From positions 93,472-157,471 of the forward strand of contig SCQF01000041.1 in NCBI GenBank assembly GCA_004321905.1: a stretch of DNA of 64,000 bases, read 5' to 3'. Positions 19,987 to 29,031 of this stretch are shown piece by piece. Source of the DNA: Verrucomicrobiota bacterium. GTDB taxonomy: Bacteria > Verrucomicrobiota > Kiritimatiellia > CAIQIC01. The notes below the pieces were generated by a model. It ran no database searches. It had not been told where the DNA came from and saw nothing but the letters and a program-made list of their open reading frames with translations. Every line of letters begins with the position of its first letter. The first letter of the stretch is position 1. Position numbers and translations under genes: made by a program.

Positions 19987-21627
19987 TTAGCCGCCCAATT
20001 CCGCTTCGCTGGCGCCATCGAACTGTTGCCGCCACGTGACGCTATTTTGGGGGGCGCGTCTTTTCCTCGGCTGCGACGCAGGTTTTGCGTTCGGATTATA
20101 ATGGGGATTGAGTTGGGGCACGACCGCCTCGGTATCCTTCAAGAAGCTGGAGATCAGCTCGTTCAGTTCACGAACCAGCTCCGGTTTTTCAGCGGTAAGA
20201 TTTTTTGTCTCACCGAGGTCAGCTTGCAAATTATAAAGCTCGAACCGATCGCTGCCATCGTCATTATCCGCATAGAAACGGATCAGCTTCCAGTCGCCCT
20301 TGCGCACGTAGGTGCTGGGCAGGAGGCCCGGCATGTGTTCGGCGGCCTGGTGCGTGCCGTGCGGAAAGTGACAGAAGATGCGGTCGCGTACCGCGCCCTG
20401 CCCCAACAAGGCGGACATCTGGTTCACGCCATCGAGCTTCAGCCCCGCGCGTGGCGACAACCCGCACATCGCCAGCAGGGTGGGATAGAAATCCAGACTC
20501 TGGAAAAGGATATCGCTTGTCACGCCGGCTTTGGTCTTGCCCGGCCAGCAGACCAGACAAGGCTCGCGCGTGCCACCTTCATAGATGGAGGCTTTCCCGC
20601 TACGCAGCGGGAGATTGCTCGTCGCCGGTATGTTTTCATAACCCGCCGGGTCCGTCTTTTTCGGCAAGTAGGCATAACCGCCGTTGTCGGAGAAGAACAC
20701 GATGATCGTGCGCTCGGCAATACCGCTCTCGTCCACCGCCGCAAGCAACCGCCCCACACCTTCGTCGAGGCTCTTGATCATCGCCGCATAGAGCGGATTG
20801 TGTTGCGGATTTTGCGCGTCGGCCTTCGCCTTGAAATACTCGATGTAATCAAGTTTGGCATTCCACGGCGCATGCACCGAATAGGCGCAATAGTTGATGT
20901 AAAACGTTTTATCCTTGTGCCCGCGGATAAACTTCGCCGCCTCGGTTGACATGCGGTCTTCGATGTGTTCACCCGGCTGCATATCGGACGGCGGAGCTTT
21001 GATGAACTTCCACGGCGCAAAATAGCTGCCCACGGGACTGGGTACATTGGGCGCATGCGGAAATTCAAAATCAAAGCCGCGATCCTTCGGTTCATAACGA
21101 TCAGTCTGGGCCTCGTTGAACCCCAAGTGCCACTTGCCGAAATGCGCCGTGACATAATCCGCGTCGTGAAATTCTTGCGCCAGCGTCCGGTATTCCATTT
21201 TCAAGCGCGTCAAACTTTCCGCCGCAATCACCCGCTGATGCGGATCGGCTCGCATGAGCCGCTTCTCCAAGCGCACCTCGGCCAGATGACACGCCGGCAA
21301 GGTCACGCCCGTGCGCGCTGGATATAACCCGGTCTGAATGCTTGAGCGCGTCGGCGAGCACAGCGGATTGGCGGCATAGGCCTGCGTCAACCGCAGACTG
21401 CGCTCCGCCAGCCGGTCGAGATTCGGCGTCTCATAAAACGTGCTGCCCTGGCATTTCAAATCCATCCAGCCGAGGTCGTCGGCGAGGATAAAAAGCACGT
21501 TGGGGCGCTGCTTTTCCAAGCCTTGGAAAACGGCCTCCGCGCTTTTTCCAAGCCTTGGAAAAACCGCCGCGCCCGCTACGCTGGCGCTGATCAATTTCAA
21601 AAAATCACGACGATTGGCTGGTTTCAT
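19987..21627 (-). CDS. Exported sulfatase, duplicate A of a near-identical pair
   Basis: About 546 residues. ATG 21627 is preferred because AGAGGA lies six bases upstream; ATG 21633, two codons earlier, overlaps the previous stop. Leader ANRRDFLKLISASVAGAAV, then [17 protein letters not shown]. Landmarks are LADD near 50, C90-S-P-T-R, FGKWHLGFN, SVHAPWN and FSDNGGYAYLPKKTDPAG. The body is strikingly similar to the protein at 23350-24996 (shared runs such as RGFDFEFPHAPNVPSPVGSY), so they are recent duplicates separated by one unrelated sulfatase. The leaders differ more than the catalytic cores. Confidence 0.93.
   Translation of the reverse strand: MKPANRRDFLKLISASVAGAAVFPRLGKSAEAVFQGLEKQRPNVLFILADDLGWMDLKCQGSTFYETPNLDRLAERSLRLTQAYAANPLCSPTRSSIQTGLYPARTGVTLPACHLAEVRLEKRLMRADPHQRVIAAESLTRLKMEYRTLAQEFHDADYVTAHFGKWHLGFNEAQTDRYEPKDRGFDFEFPHAPNVPSPVGSYFAPWKFIKAPPSDMQPGEHIEDRMSTEAAKFIRGHKDKTFYINYCAYSVHAPWNAKLDYIEYFKAKADAQNPQHNPLYAAMIKSLDEGVGRLLAAVDESGIAERTIIVFFSDNGGYAYLPKKTDPAGYENIPATSNLPLRSGKASIYEGGTREPCLVCWPGKTKAGVTSDILFQSLDFYPTLLAMCGLSPRAGLKLDGVNQMSALLGQGAVRDRIFCHFPHGTHQAAEHMPGLLPSTYVRKGDWKLIRFYADNDDGSDRFELYNLQADLGETKNLTAEKPELVRELNELISSFLKDTEAVVPQLNPHYNPNAKPASQPRKRRAPQNSVTWRQQFDGASEAELGG
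21514..21560. repeat. Palindrome pair, 32-bp pitch (leader of 19987-21627)
   Basis: Cores at 21514-21528 and 21546-21560, identical TTCCAAGCCTTGGAA copies. Confidence 0.92.
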
Positions 21628-21629
21628 GT

Positions 21630-23183
21630 TCATTCCTCTTTATGTTTGGCTTTCTTCCCAAGTCGCGGATCACGCTGATACCACGCCGCCGGCACCTCGC
21701 CGCTGCCCAGAAACGCCGGCAACAGCGGATCGTCCGTCGCCCGCATTTCGGATTCCATCAGCTTCCGCATTTCGGCTTTCAGCCCCGCCTTGTCCGGATC
21801 AGCGGCCAGATTGTGCAAGCACCACGGGTCTTGGGACAAATCATAAAGCTCTTCGCGCTCCCGATACTTGATGTGCCGCACGCGCTGCGCCAGCGCCGGA
21901 TCGCTCTCCGCCGCATGCTCCATCGCGGCAAACGTCAACCCGCTTTGGCACTCGCCGGAAAAGGCGGCCTGGCCGTTCGACCACGCGTTGAAAATATAGG
22001 TTGCCGCGCGCGTCTCCACCGCGCGCATCGGATAGACCTGCAAGCCGGGGTAGATATAGTTATAGGTGGTGAATACGTGGTCGCGTCCGGTCTGATCCGC
22101 GCCCTTGAGCAGCGGCCACAGCGTCCGTCCGTCGAGGTGCGGCGGTACCGGAAGACCGTAGGCCTCCAGAAGGGTCGGCATGACATCCATCGTGCTGACC
22201 ATGTGCGTCCGATCCTCCTGATCAGGCTTGACCACGCCCGGCCAGCGGATGATCAGCGGCACATGGGTCGAATAGGGATAACAATTCTGCTTCGAAGTCG
22301 GGAACGACGCGCCATGATCGCTGAAAAACACAACGATCGTGTCTTGCGCCACGCCCTCCGTTTCGAGCAAATCGAGAATCATGCCGAGTGTTTGATCGCC
22401 GTGGTGCGCGGTGTTGTAATATTGCGCCTGTTCCTGGCGCACAGCGGGCAAATCAGCCAAATACGGCGGTACCCACGCTTGCTCCGGCGTACACACGGCT
22501 TCGGCGGTCGTGACGTAAATGTTGTTGGCGGCTTTCGGGAACAGCTTCTTTTCCTTTTCGAGAAAACGCTGTTCATCCGCGCTACCGGCAAAGGCACGAT
22601 GCGGATCGCTGCTGTTCACACCCAGATAAAACGGTTGACCTGCAGCGCGCGCGCGCTGGATGGCTTCGCGTGCACTTGCGACGAACAGCTTGCCGTCGCG
22701 GCCAAAGCCATGCCCGCCGTAACCCTCCAAAAACCAACTCCACTTGAAGCTGGAATAGTCGCGGCCCTTGCTGAACGATGCCGTGAAAACGCCGGCGGCC
22801 ATCAACAATTCCGAAAGATTCGGCACGCCCGCCGGCACCGGCATGAAGCCGAACGAGCCGTTACGATGCGGGTGCAGGCCGGTCATCATGGATTGTCGCG
22901 CCGGCTGACACACCGCGCTGGAACCGTGCGCGCAACAAAAACGCATCCCCCCCCGTGCCAAGCGATCCACGTTGGGCGTGATGCCCGGCACCTTGCCGCC
23001 GAACACGTTCACGGTGTCAAAGGCGATGTCGTCCATGGTGAAGACGACGACGTTCGGACGCTTTGCGCCATTTTTTTCCAAGGCTTGGAAACCGGCCGCC
23101 GCACTTTTTCCCAGGTTTGGAAAAAGCGCGGTACTTGCCGCGCCCAACCCGGTCAACTTCAAAAAATCACGACGTGTATTCAT
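21630..23183 (-). CDS. Exported sulfatase with CQPAR active site
   Basis: 517 residues; ATG 23183, weak ribosome-binding site. Leader MNTRRDFLKLTGLGAASTAL, then [17 protein letters not shown]. Metal pair in FTMDD near 51. Formylglycine site C92-Q-P-A-R keeps the cysteine, proline and arginine of the CxPxR rule. The usual GKWHLG block reads SKGRDYS. SSDPHRAF and FSDHGASFPTSKQ follow. The CQPARQSMMTGLHPHRNG region resembles sulfamidase-type sulfatases. It interrupts the two near-identical sulfatases on either side. Confidence 0.9.
   Translation of the reverse strand: MNTRRDFLKLTGLGAASTALFPNLGKSAAAGFQALEKNGAKRPNVVVFTMDDIAFDTVNVFGGKVPGITPNVDRLARGGMRFCCAHGSSAVCQPARQSMMTGLHPHRNGSFGFMPVPAGVPNLSELLMAAGVFTASFSKGRDYSSFKWSWFLEGYGGHGFGRDGKLFVASAREAIQRARAAGQPFYLGVNSSDPHRAFAGSADEQRFLEKEKKLFPKAANNIYVTTAEAVCTPEQAWVPPYLADLPAVRQEQAQYYNTAHHGDQTLGMILDLLETEGVAQDTIVVFFSDHGASFPTSKQNCYPYSTHVPLIIRWPGVVKPDQEDRTHMVSTMDVMPTLLEAYGLPVPPHLDGRTLWPLLKGADQTGRDHVFTTYNYIYPGLQVYPMRAVETRAATYIFNAWSNGQAAFSGECQSGLTFAAMEHAAESDPALAQRVRHIKYREREELYDLSQDPWCLHNLAADPDKAGLKAEMRKLMESEMRATDDPLLPAFLGSGEVPAAWYQRDPRLGKKAKHKEE
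23076..23122. repeat. Palindrome pair, 32-bp pitch (leader of 21630-23183)
   Basis: Cores at 23076-23090 (perfect) and 23108-23122 (two arm changes). Confidence 0.87.
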
Positions 23184-23199
23184 AATTCACTAGGCGCTA

Positions 23200-23331
23200 T
23201 TAGAACGAATCCCGCCGGCCTTTATTGCAGGGTTTCCACCAGCGCCTTTGCGCCAACAGCCACTCACGGTGCGATCTGGGCCAACTCATTCCTTGTCCAG
23301 CCAGTTTCAAAAAATCACGCGGGCGCATCAT
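23200..23331 (-). pseudogene. Orphan Tat-leader remnant, 43 codons
   Basis: From ATG 23331 the frame begins [20 protein letters not shown], an obvious relative of the [11 protein letters not shown] leaders, with AGAGG upstream. After the first dozen codons it turns into a tryptophan- and arginine-rich sequence and stops at 23200. No sulfatase body follows. The twin arginine has become R-P-R. It is the stump of a lost leader-plus-enzyme gene, sitting between the two related sulfatases. Confidence 0.7.
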
Positions 23332-23349
23332 CGGCAACGCCTCTGCCGT

Positions 23350-24996
23350 TTAGCTGATCACATCGGGTTCGCCTTCAGCATCGCGTTGCCGGCGCAAACT
23401 CGCCTTCTCTTCAGGCGTTTTTTGCTTCGGCGCCTGTTTTCGCTTGGGCGCGGATTGGGCCTGGGGATCATAGGCCGGGTTACGCCGCGGCACAACAGCC
23501 GCGGTGTCCTTCAGAAATCCGGAAATGAGATCATTCAGCTCGCGAACAAGCGCTGGTTTTTCAGCGGCGATATTTTTTGTCTCGCCAATATCGTCCTTCA
23601 AATTATAGAGCTCGAAGCGGTCGCCGCCATCATCGCCATCACCATAGCAGCGAATGAGCTTCCAGTCGCCGCGGCGCACATAGGTGGCGGGAATAGCCCC
23701 GTTGAGCTTGTCTGCTTCCTGGGTCTGGCCGTGCGGAAAATGGCAGAAGACGCATTCGCGCACCGCGCCCTTTCCCAACAACGCGGGGACTTGGTTCACG
23801 CCGTCGAGTTGCAAGCCCGCGCGTGGCGCAAGTCCACACATCGCCAGCAGGGTGGGATAGAAATCCACACTTTGGAATAGAATCGCGCTCGTCGTGTTGG
23901 CCTTTGTTTTGCCGGGCCAGTGGATAATGCAAGGTTCGCGTGTACCACCTTCATAGATGGAGCCTTTGCCGCTGCGCAGTGGCAGATTGCTTGTCGCCGG
24001 GATGTTCTCAAAGCCCGCCGGGTCCGTCTTTTTCGGCAAGTAGGCATAGCCGCCGTTATCGGAGAAGAATACGATGATCGTGCGCTCGGCGAGGCCGCTC
24101 TCGTCCACCGCCGCAAGCAAGCGCCCAACACCTTCGTCGAGGCTCTTGACCATCGCCGCATAGAGCGGATTATGTTGCGGATTCTTCGCGTCGGCCTTCG
24201 CCTTGAAATGCTCAATGTAATCAAGTTTGGCGTTCCACGGCGCGTGCACCGAATAGGCCCAATAGTTCATATAAAACGTTTTATCCTTGTGTTCGCGGAT
24301 GAACTGGGCCGCCTCCGTTGACATGCGGTCTTCGATGTGTTCATCCGCCTGCATATCGAGTGGTGGGGTTTTGATGAACTTCCACGGTGCAAAATAGCTG
24401 CCTACGGGACTGGGCACATTGGGCGCATGCGGAAATTCAAAATCAAAGCCGCGATCCTTCGGCTCATAATGATCTTCGGGATGGTGTGGTCGGTTGAAAC
24501 CAAGGTGCCACTTGCCAAAATGCGCCGTTACATAACCCGCCTCATGCAACGCCTCCGCAAGCGTAACGTAGTCCGGCTTCAATCGCGTCAGACTTCCGGA
24601 TAGGAGCACTTGCTGGGTCGGGCCACCCCGCTCCTGAAGTTTCTTTTCAAGTTTAACCTCTGGCAGATGACATACGGGGACCGTAATACCGATACGCGCA
24701 GGATAGAGGCCGGTCAGGATGCTGGCCCGCGTGGGCGAGCAAAACGGATTAGCCGCGTAGGCTTGCGTCAACCGCAAACCGCGTGCCGCCAGCCGGTCAA
24801 TGTTCGGTGTTTCGTAGAGCGTGCTGCCCTGACACCGCAAATCCATCCAGCCAAGGTCGTCGGCGAGGATGAAGAGGATGTTGGGCCGCTGGTTTTCCAA
24901 ACCTTGGAAAAGAGGCGCGGTACTTTTTCCAAGCCTTGGAAGACTCAGCGCGATCGCACCAAGTCCGGCCAGTTTGAGAAAGTTACGGCGCTGCAT
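23350..24996 (-). CDS. Exported sulfatase, duplicate B of a near-identical pair
   Basis: 548 residues; ATG 24996 follows AAGGAAACACC. Leader [18 protein letters not shown], then LPRLGK-STAPL-FQGLEN. Landmarks are LADD near 46, C86-S-P-T-R, FGKWHLGFN, SVHAPWN and FSDNGGYAYLPKKTDPAG. The catalytic core is almost the same as in 19987-21627. Differences cluster in the leader, around the HHPEDHYEP insert and in the lysine-rich tail. It is the first sulfatase after the GH2 gene in the transcription direction. Confidence 0.93.
   Translation of the reverse strand: MQRRNFLKLAGLGAIALSLPRLGKSTAPLFQGLENQRPNILFILADDLGWMDLRCQGSTLYETPNIDRLAARGLRLTQAYAANPFCSPTRASILTGLYPARIGITVPVCHLPEVKLEKKLQERGGPTQQVLLSGSLTRLKPDYVTLAEALHEAGYVTAHFGKWHLGFNRPHHPEDHYEPKDRGFDFEFPHAPNVPSPVGSYFAPWKFIKTPPLDMQADEHIEDRMSTEAAQFIREHKDKTFYMNYWAYSVHAPWNAKLDYIEHFKAKADAKNPQHNPLYAAMVKSLDEGVGRLLAAVDESGLAERTIIVFFSDNGGYAYLPKKTDPAGFENIPATSNLPLRSGKGSIYEGGTREPCIIHWPGKTKANTTSAILFQSVDFYPTLLAMCGLAPRAGLQLDGVNQVPALLGKGAVRECVFCHFPHGQTQEADKLNGAIPATYVRRGDWKLIRCYGDGDDGGDRFELYNLKDDIGETKNIAAEKPALVRELNDLISGFLKDTAAVVPRRNPAYDPQAQSAPKRKQAPKQKTPEEKASLRRQRDAEGEPDVIS
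24895..24941. repeat. Palindrome pair, 32-bp pitch (leader of 23350-24996)
   Basis: Cores at 24895-24909 and 24927-24941, both perfect. Confidence 0.9.
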
Positions 24997-25040
24997 GGTG
25001 TTTCCTTTTTATTTTTCCCGTTGATCGCTTGTCTTTGCGA

Positions 25041-27515
25041 TCATTGGGCTAATATTTTCAGCTCCGCGGATTCCAAGCCTTCCGCCGTTGCCTGAATTCG
25101 GATCGTCCCCGGTTGCCGCTGGGCACGCACCACCAACAGGGCCTGGCCATTATAGGCGGAACGTTCATCCGCCTGCCAAAGCTCGCTGCTGTTTTGATTT
25201 CCGTTATCCACTCCGGCGTTGGTTCCGGCGCCGGTCACTACAAAGTGGATTTTCTGCGTTGCATCCGGCACGCGGATGCCCTGCTGATCCACAACCTTGA
25301 CGGCAATATGCGCCAAGTCGAGTCCATCGGCGGTCAATGCGGGCCGATCGCTTTCCAAGGCCAAACGGCAAGCCTTCCCTGCCGTTTGCAACTGATGTTC
25401 AGCGACGACTTTTCCGTCGCGATAGGCAAGCGCCTTGAGCGTGCCCGGTTCAAAGGGGATATCCCAACTCATTTTCATCTGCTTGAAAGCAGCCATTTTT
25501 TGCGTACCAAGCGAGCGGCCATTAAGGAAGAGTTCGACCGTGTCGCCATTGCTATAGGTAAAAACTTTCATCTTCTGCCCTGCGGGCCAATTCCAGTGGG
25601 AGGCGAGAAACTCCCAATTCAAGTGCACGTCGTTCCATACAATGTTGTTCCCCGGTTGGGGGTCTTTCACCGCAATATGAACCATGGGTTTTTCGGAGTA
25701 GAACGACTCCACATAATACGAGGCCGGCTTGCGCACCCCCGCCAGATCAATCAGCCCGCGGAACCAACCTTTGCAGGGCCAGCCGAACGATTCACCGATA
25801 TAATCGAACCCGCCCCAGTAAAACTGGCCCACGGTGTAGGCGTGGTCATATTCAAACCAGTTGTCGCCGCCGCCGTTGGTGCCAATCTCGCTCGCCAAAA
25901 AGATCAGTTCGGGATATTTCCGATGATCGCGCTCAAAGAATGATTGTGTATAATTGCAACTGACGACATCCATGGCGAAAGCCATCTCGCTGGGTTCGCT
26001 GTGCTCAAACAAGGCTTGGGGTTTCGCATTGTAGCGGACGCCTTTCGCGCGCGCCGGAAAGAGGCCGCAGGTGACGGCGCGGGTTGGATCACTACTCTTC
26101 ACCAGCGCAGCCATCGCCTTGAATTGGAAAACTCCGAAATCGGGAGCCGTCATCTGTTGCCCTTCTTCATTACCCACGCTCCAGATAAATACTGACGGAT
26201 GGTTGCGATCCCGAAGGATAAAATTGCGCAAATCCGTGGGCCACGCTTGGGCGAAGGGGCGTTCCGGACCGGTATATTGGTCGTTCCATTTATCATAGGC
26301 CTCGTCAATGACCAAAACACCCATGCGATCACACAGATCAAGCAAAGACGGCTGATAGGGGTTATGCGCCAACCGGACGGCATTGCACCCCATCGCCTTA
26401 ATCAGCTCCAAGCGCCGCTCGAAACCACGGTCAAACGCCGCTGCGCCCAAGCACCCCAGATCATGATGGAAGTTGACGCCCTTGGCGGTGACTTTTTTCC
26501 CGTTCACCAACAGCCCCTGCTGCGGTGTGAATTCGATAGTGCGGATACCGAAGGTTGTTTCCACCACGTCACATAACCGACTATCCGCGGTGACGCGGTT
26601 GACCACCTTGTAGAGCTTCGGGGTCGCGGTGGACCAGCGTTGCGGCTGCGTTACCACCAAATCCTGTTTGAAGGTGCACACTCCGCCGGCCGGCACGCGT
26701 TCGATCTTGTTCTCTGCGGCCGCCTGTTTTCCGGCAGGATCACGGACCTCGGTGACCAAGGTGACATCACTTGCCGCGGAACTGCTGTTGGTGACCACGG
26801 CTTCGATATGCACGGTGGCCCGCGTGTCTTCAATCTTCGGCGTAGTGATCCAAACTCCATACTGCGGGACATGCACCGGCGACACCACGAGCAAGTTGAC
26901 ATTGCGATAGATGCCGCTACCCGTGTACCAGCGTGAACTGCCGACACGGGTGTTATCCGCTCGCACGGCCAACACGTTGGTTCCACCCGCGGGTTTAAGT
27001 TGCTCCGTGATGTCAAAACGGAAGCCGAGATAACCGTTATAGTTTTTCCCGAGATGAGTCCCGTTCAGCCAGACATCGGCGGCGGTGTAGACACCCTCAA
27101 AGTCGAGGAAAACACGTTTCCCGCCAGTTGGCGAAATGAATGTCTTGCGATACCAGCCGATCCCGCGTGGGCGAAATCCATTGGCCATTCCTTGGGCAAC
27201 TTTTTCTTTGAACGGCCCATAGACTGACCAATCGTGCGGCACGTTGATCACCTGCCAGGCGGCGGCATCGAATTGGGGGTCTTGCGCCCCGCGGACCTCG
27301 CCCAAGTGAAATTTCCAGTCGAAATTTAGCCCAACCTGTGTCCGTGCTTCATCTTCGGCGCGGGATATTGTGCCACGCGATTCAGCGGGGGGAACTTGTG
27401 CGCCAGATTCCCCTGCCATGCCTGCACTACAGATCAAGAGGGCCCCAAGTAACCAGTTCCTGCTGTAACCGATTTCTCGCCGTTGGATGAATATTTTTAG
27501 TGTGGATAGTTTCAT
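25041..27515 (-). CDS. Secreted GH2 beta-galactosidase-type glycoside hydrolase
   Basis: 824 residues; ATG 27515 follows GAAGGAAAT. Signal peptide with hydrophobic WLLGALLICSAGMAG (21-35). The sugar-binding jelly roll (NVPHDWS, then WYRKTF and RWYTGSGIYRNV) leads into an immunoglobulin-like sandwich and a TIM barrel. Acid/base glutamate E450 is in WSVGNE, nucleophile E543 in FLASEIGTN. The C-terminal 230 residues are DUF4982/Ig-like modules (WPAGQKMKVFTYSNGDTVEL, then RVPDATQKIHFVVTGAG). Likely removes terminal beta-linked sugars after desulfation. The specific sugar (galactose, glucuronate or mannose) cannot be read from the sequence. Confidence 0.92.
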   Translation of the reverse strand: MKLSTLKIFIQRREIGYSRNWLLGALLICSAGMAGESGAQVPPAESRGTISRAEDEARTQVGLNFDWKFHLGEVRGAQDPQFDAAAWQVINVPHDWSVYGPFKEKVAQGMANGFRPRGIGWYRKTFISPTGGKRVFLDFEGVYTAADVWLNGTHLGKNYNGYLGFRFDITEQLKPAGGTNVLAVRADNTRVGSSRWYTGSGIYRNVNLLVVSPVHVPQYGVWITTPKIEDTRATVHIEAVVTNSSSAASDVTLVTEVRDPAGKQAAAENKIERVPAGGVCTFKQDLVVTQPQRWSTATPKLYKVVNRVTADSRLCDVVETTFGIRTIEFTPQQGLLVNGKKVTAKGVNFHHDLGCLGAAAFDRGFERRLELIKAMGCNAVRLAHNPYQPSLLDLCDRMGVLVIDEAYDKWNDQYTGPERPFAQAWPTDLRNFILRDRNHPSVFIWSVGNEEGQQMTAPDFGVFQFKAMAALVKSSDPTRAVTCGLFPARAKGVRYNAKPQALFEHSEPSEMAFAMDVVSCNYTQSFFERDHRKYPELIFLASEIGTNGGGDNWFEYDHAYTVGQFYWGGFDYIGESFGWPCKGWFRGLIDLAGVRKPASYYVESFYSEKPMVHIAVKDPQPGNNIVWNDVHLNWEFLASHWNWPAGQKMKVFTYSNGDTVELFLNGRSLGTQKMAAFKQMKMSWDIPFEPGTLKALAYRDGKVVAEHQLQTAGKACRLALESDRPALTADGLDLAHIAVKVVDQQGIRVPDATQKIHFVVTGAGTNAGVDNGNQNSSELWQADERSAYNGQALLVVRAQRQPGTIRIQATAEGLESAELKILAQ

Positions 27516-27528
27516 AGTATTTCCTTCG

Positions 27529-29022
27529 CTAAGGTTTATGCTCCGATTGTGGGGTTTTACTGTTGAAATCAGAAACTACCAGCTTGCCCGGCTTGTCGTC
27601 GTAGCGCTTCAGGGCGTCACTCCAGCCCGGCTTCCCGACAAAGATGTTACCCGATGAATAGCTGGGAGACACGGATTCGTTTTTGATCGCCGTTCCGCTC
27701 ATATTGAATTGATTGCCGGAAATCAGGATGCAGCCCGAGTCCGGCCCAATCCGTACGGCAACGCGATTGGGGTTCGCCGGCTCGGTAAAGATGTTGCCGT
27801 CCACGATAATGTCCGAGCCGTAGGCAATATCCACGTCGCGCGGTTCCACGTCGCGGCGGTGCCGCTCATCGCCACCCGGGATGATGGCGGTCTCATACTT
27901 GAACCACTTGGTGCCGGTGTGGTCGTGACAATAAAACAATGTATGGCTGATGTTCGCCTGCCGCACACCGTTGATGCGGATGCCACAATCGCGGTAGTTC
28001 ACATGGCAGTTATCAATGTGAAAACCCGGTTCGGGCCAATTTTTCGGATCGCGCTTGATGTTCAGCACAATGCCTTCGACGTTGCCGACGAAATATGATC
28101 CGCGAATGATCCCATCCTCGGGCTCGATCTTCACGGCGCGTTGGACAAGTCCATACCGGCTGTTTTCCACGCGGCAATCGGCAATCAGTGGACTGTAGCA
28201 ATCTTCCAGCAGAATGCCGTATTCCATCGAATGCTGTTTGGCACCCATCTTTGGCCCGTATTGCTGCGTGATGTTCACATTCTGCAAGAGAGCATACCAA
28301 GCGTTGCGTACATGGAGGGCGGTGTTGAAATGTCCCCGGTCGAAACGTTCACCACGGATGGCGAGATTGCGCGCAATGAACTGGCGGTCGTTCTGCACGC
28401 CCCAATTATCCGTATCAAAGAACACCGCGGTACCTGCGCCTTCGCGCCCCGCCACCAGCGCAAGGTCGGAGACGATAACGCTGAGCCGCGTGATCTGCCT
28501 GCCGGCAAAGGCGAAGCCACCGTCTTTATTGTCCACGATAATCTCGGTGGTATTTTCGCCTGCGCCTTCAATATGGAGGCCATAGTATTCGTCGTTTCTG
28601 TCGGCAGTAAAGACAACCTGTTGGGCCAGCCGGTATTTTCCGGGTGGAATAACGACGCGAACATGGCGCGTCGTGCCCAGGGCGGCCATCAGTCGCGCGA
28701 ACGCCGGCGCGCAATCTTGTTGTCCACTGGGATCCGCTCCGTAATCGGTGATGTTGGCGGAAAGGTAGGCTGCCGGTGCGGGATTTGCCGGCGGCTGACC
28801 GCCCGTCGCCGTCATCCCCCAGCCAGTCAACGCCAGTATGAGCAATTTTGAAAAGTTCAGCTGGTTGCGCGCGAGCAGCATCACACGGCGCGGCTTCTTC
28901 ACGCCGGCGTTTTCCAAGGCTTGTAAATCAGGCTCCGCATTTTTTCCAAGGCTTGGAAAAACCGTCGCGCCGACCGCACCGCGGCCGTCCGGTTTCAAAA
29001 ACTCACGGCGTGTATTTGGCAT
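27529..29022 (-). CDS. Pectate-lyase-like beta-helix protein with stacked leaders
   Basis: 497 residues. After residue about 90 it is a right-handed parallel beta-helix protein of the pectate-lyase-3 type (ITDYGADPSGQQDCAPAFAR, then repeated short strand-turn units such as NNCHVNYRDCGI-like blocks). This suits a lyase or hydrolase acting on an acidic polysaccharide. The N-terminus is odd. A damaged Tat leader (NTRREFLKPDGRGAVGATV) with both palindrome peptides (FPSLGK and LQALEN) is followed at M48 by what looks like the gene's own Sec signal (FSKLLILALTGWGMTATGG). The original start was probably ATG 28881. The leader cassette therefore seems to have been added in front. Confidence 0.82.
   Translation of the reverse strand: MPNTRREFLKPDGRGAVGATVFPSLGKNAEPDLQALENAGVKKPRRVMLLARNQLNFSKLLILALTGWGMTATGGQPPANPAPAAYLSANITDYGADPSGQQDCAPAFARLMAALGTTRHVRVVIPPGKYRLAQQVVFTADRNDEYYGLHIEGAGENTTEIIVDNKDGGFAFAGRQITRLSVIVSDLALVAGREGAGTAVFFDTDNWGVQNDRQFIARNLAIRGERFDRGHFNTALHVRNAWYALLQNVNITQQYGPKMGAKQHSMEYGILLEDCYSPLIADCRVENSRYGLVQRAVKIEPEDGIIRGSYFVGNVEGIVLNIKRDPKNWPEPGFHIDNCHVNYRDCGIRINGVRQANISHTLFYCHDHTGTKWFKYETAIIPGGDERHRRDVEPRDVDIAYGSDIIVDGNIFTEPANPNRVAVRIGPDSGCILISGNQFNMSGTAIKNESVSPSYSSGNIFVGKPGWSDALKRYDDKPGKLVVSDFNSKTPQSEHKP
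28912..28958. repeat. Palindrome pair, 32-bp pitch (leader of 27529-29022)
   Basis: Cores at 28912-28926 (one arm change) and 28944-28958 (perfect). This is the only coding pair on a gene that is neither a sulfatase nor a remnant of one. Confidence 0.88.
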
Positions 29023-29031
29023 GTTTGCACT

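Noticed and set aside
25071..25080. TTCCAAGCCT near the end of the first GH2
   Set aside because: Only half of the palindrome; normal coding for GLESAE.
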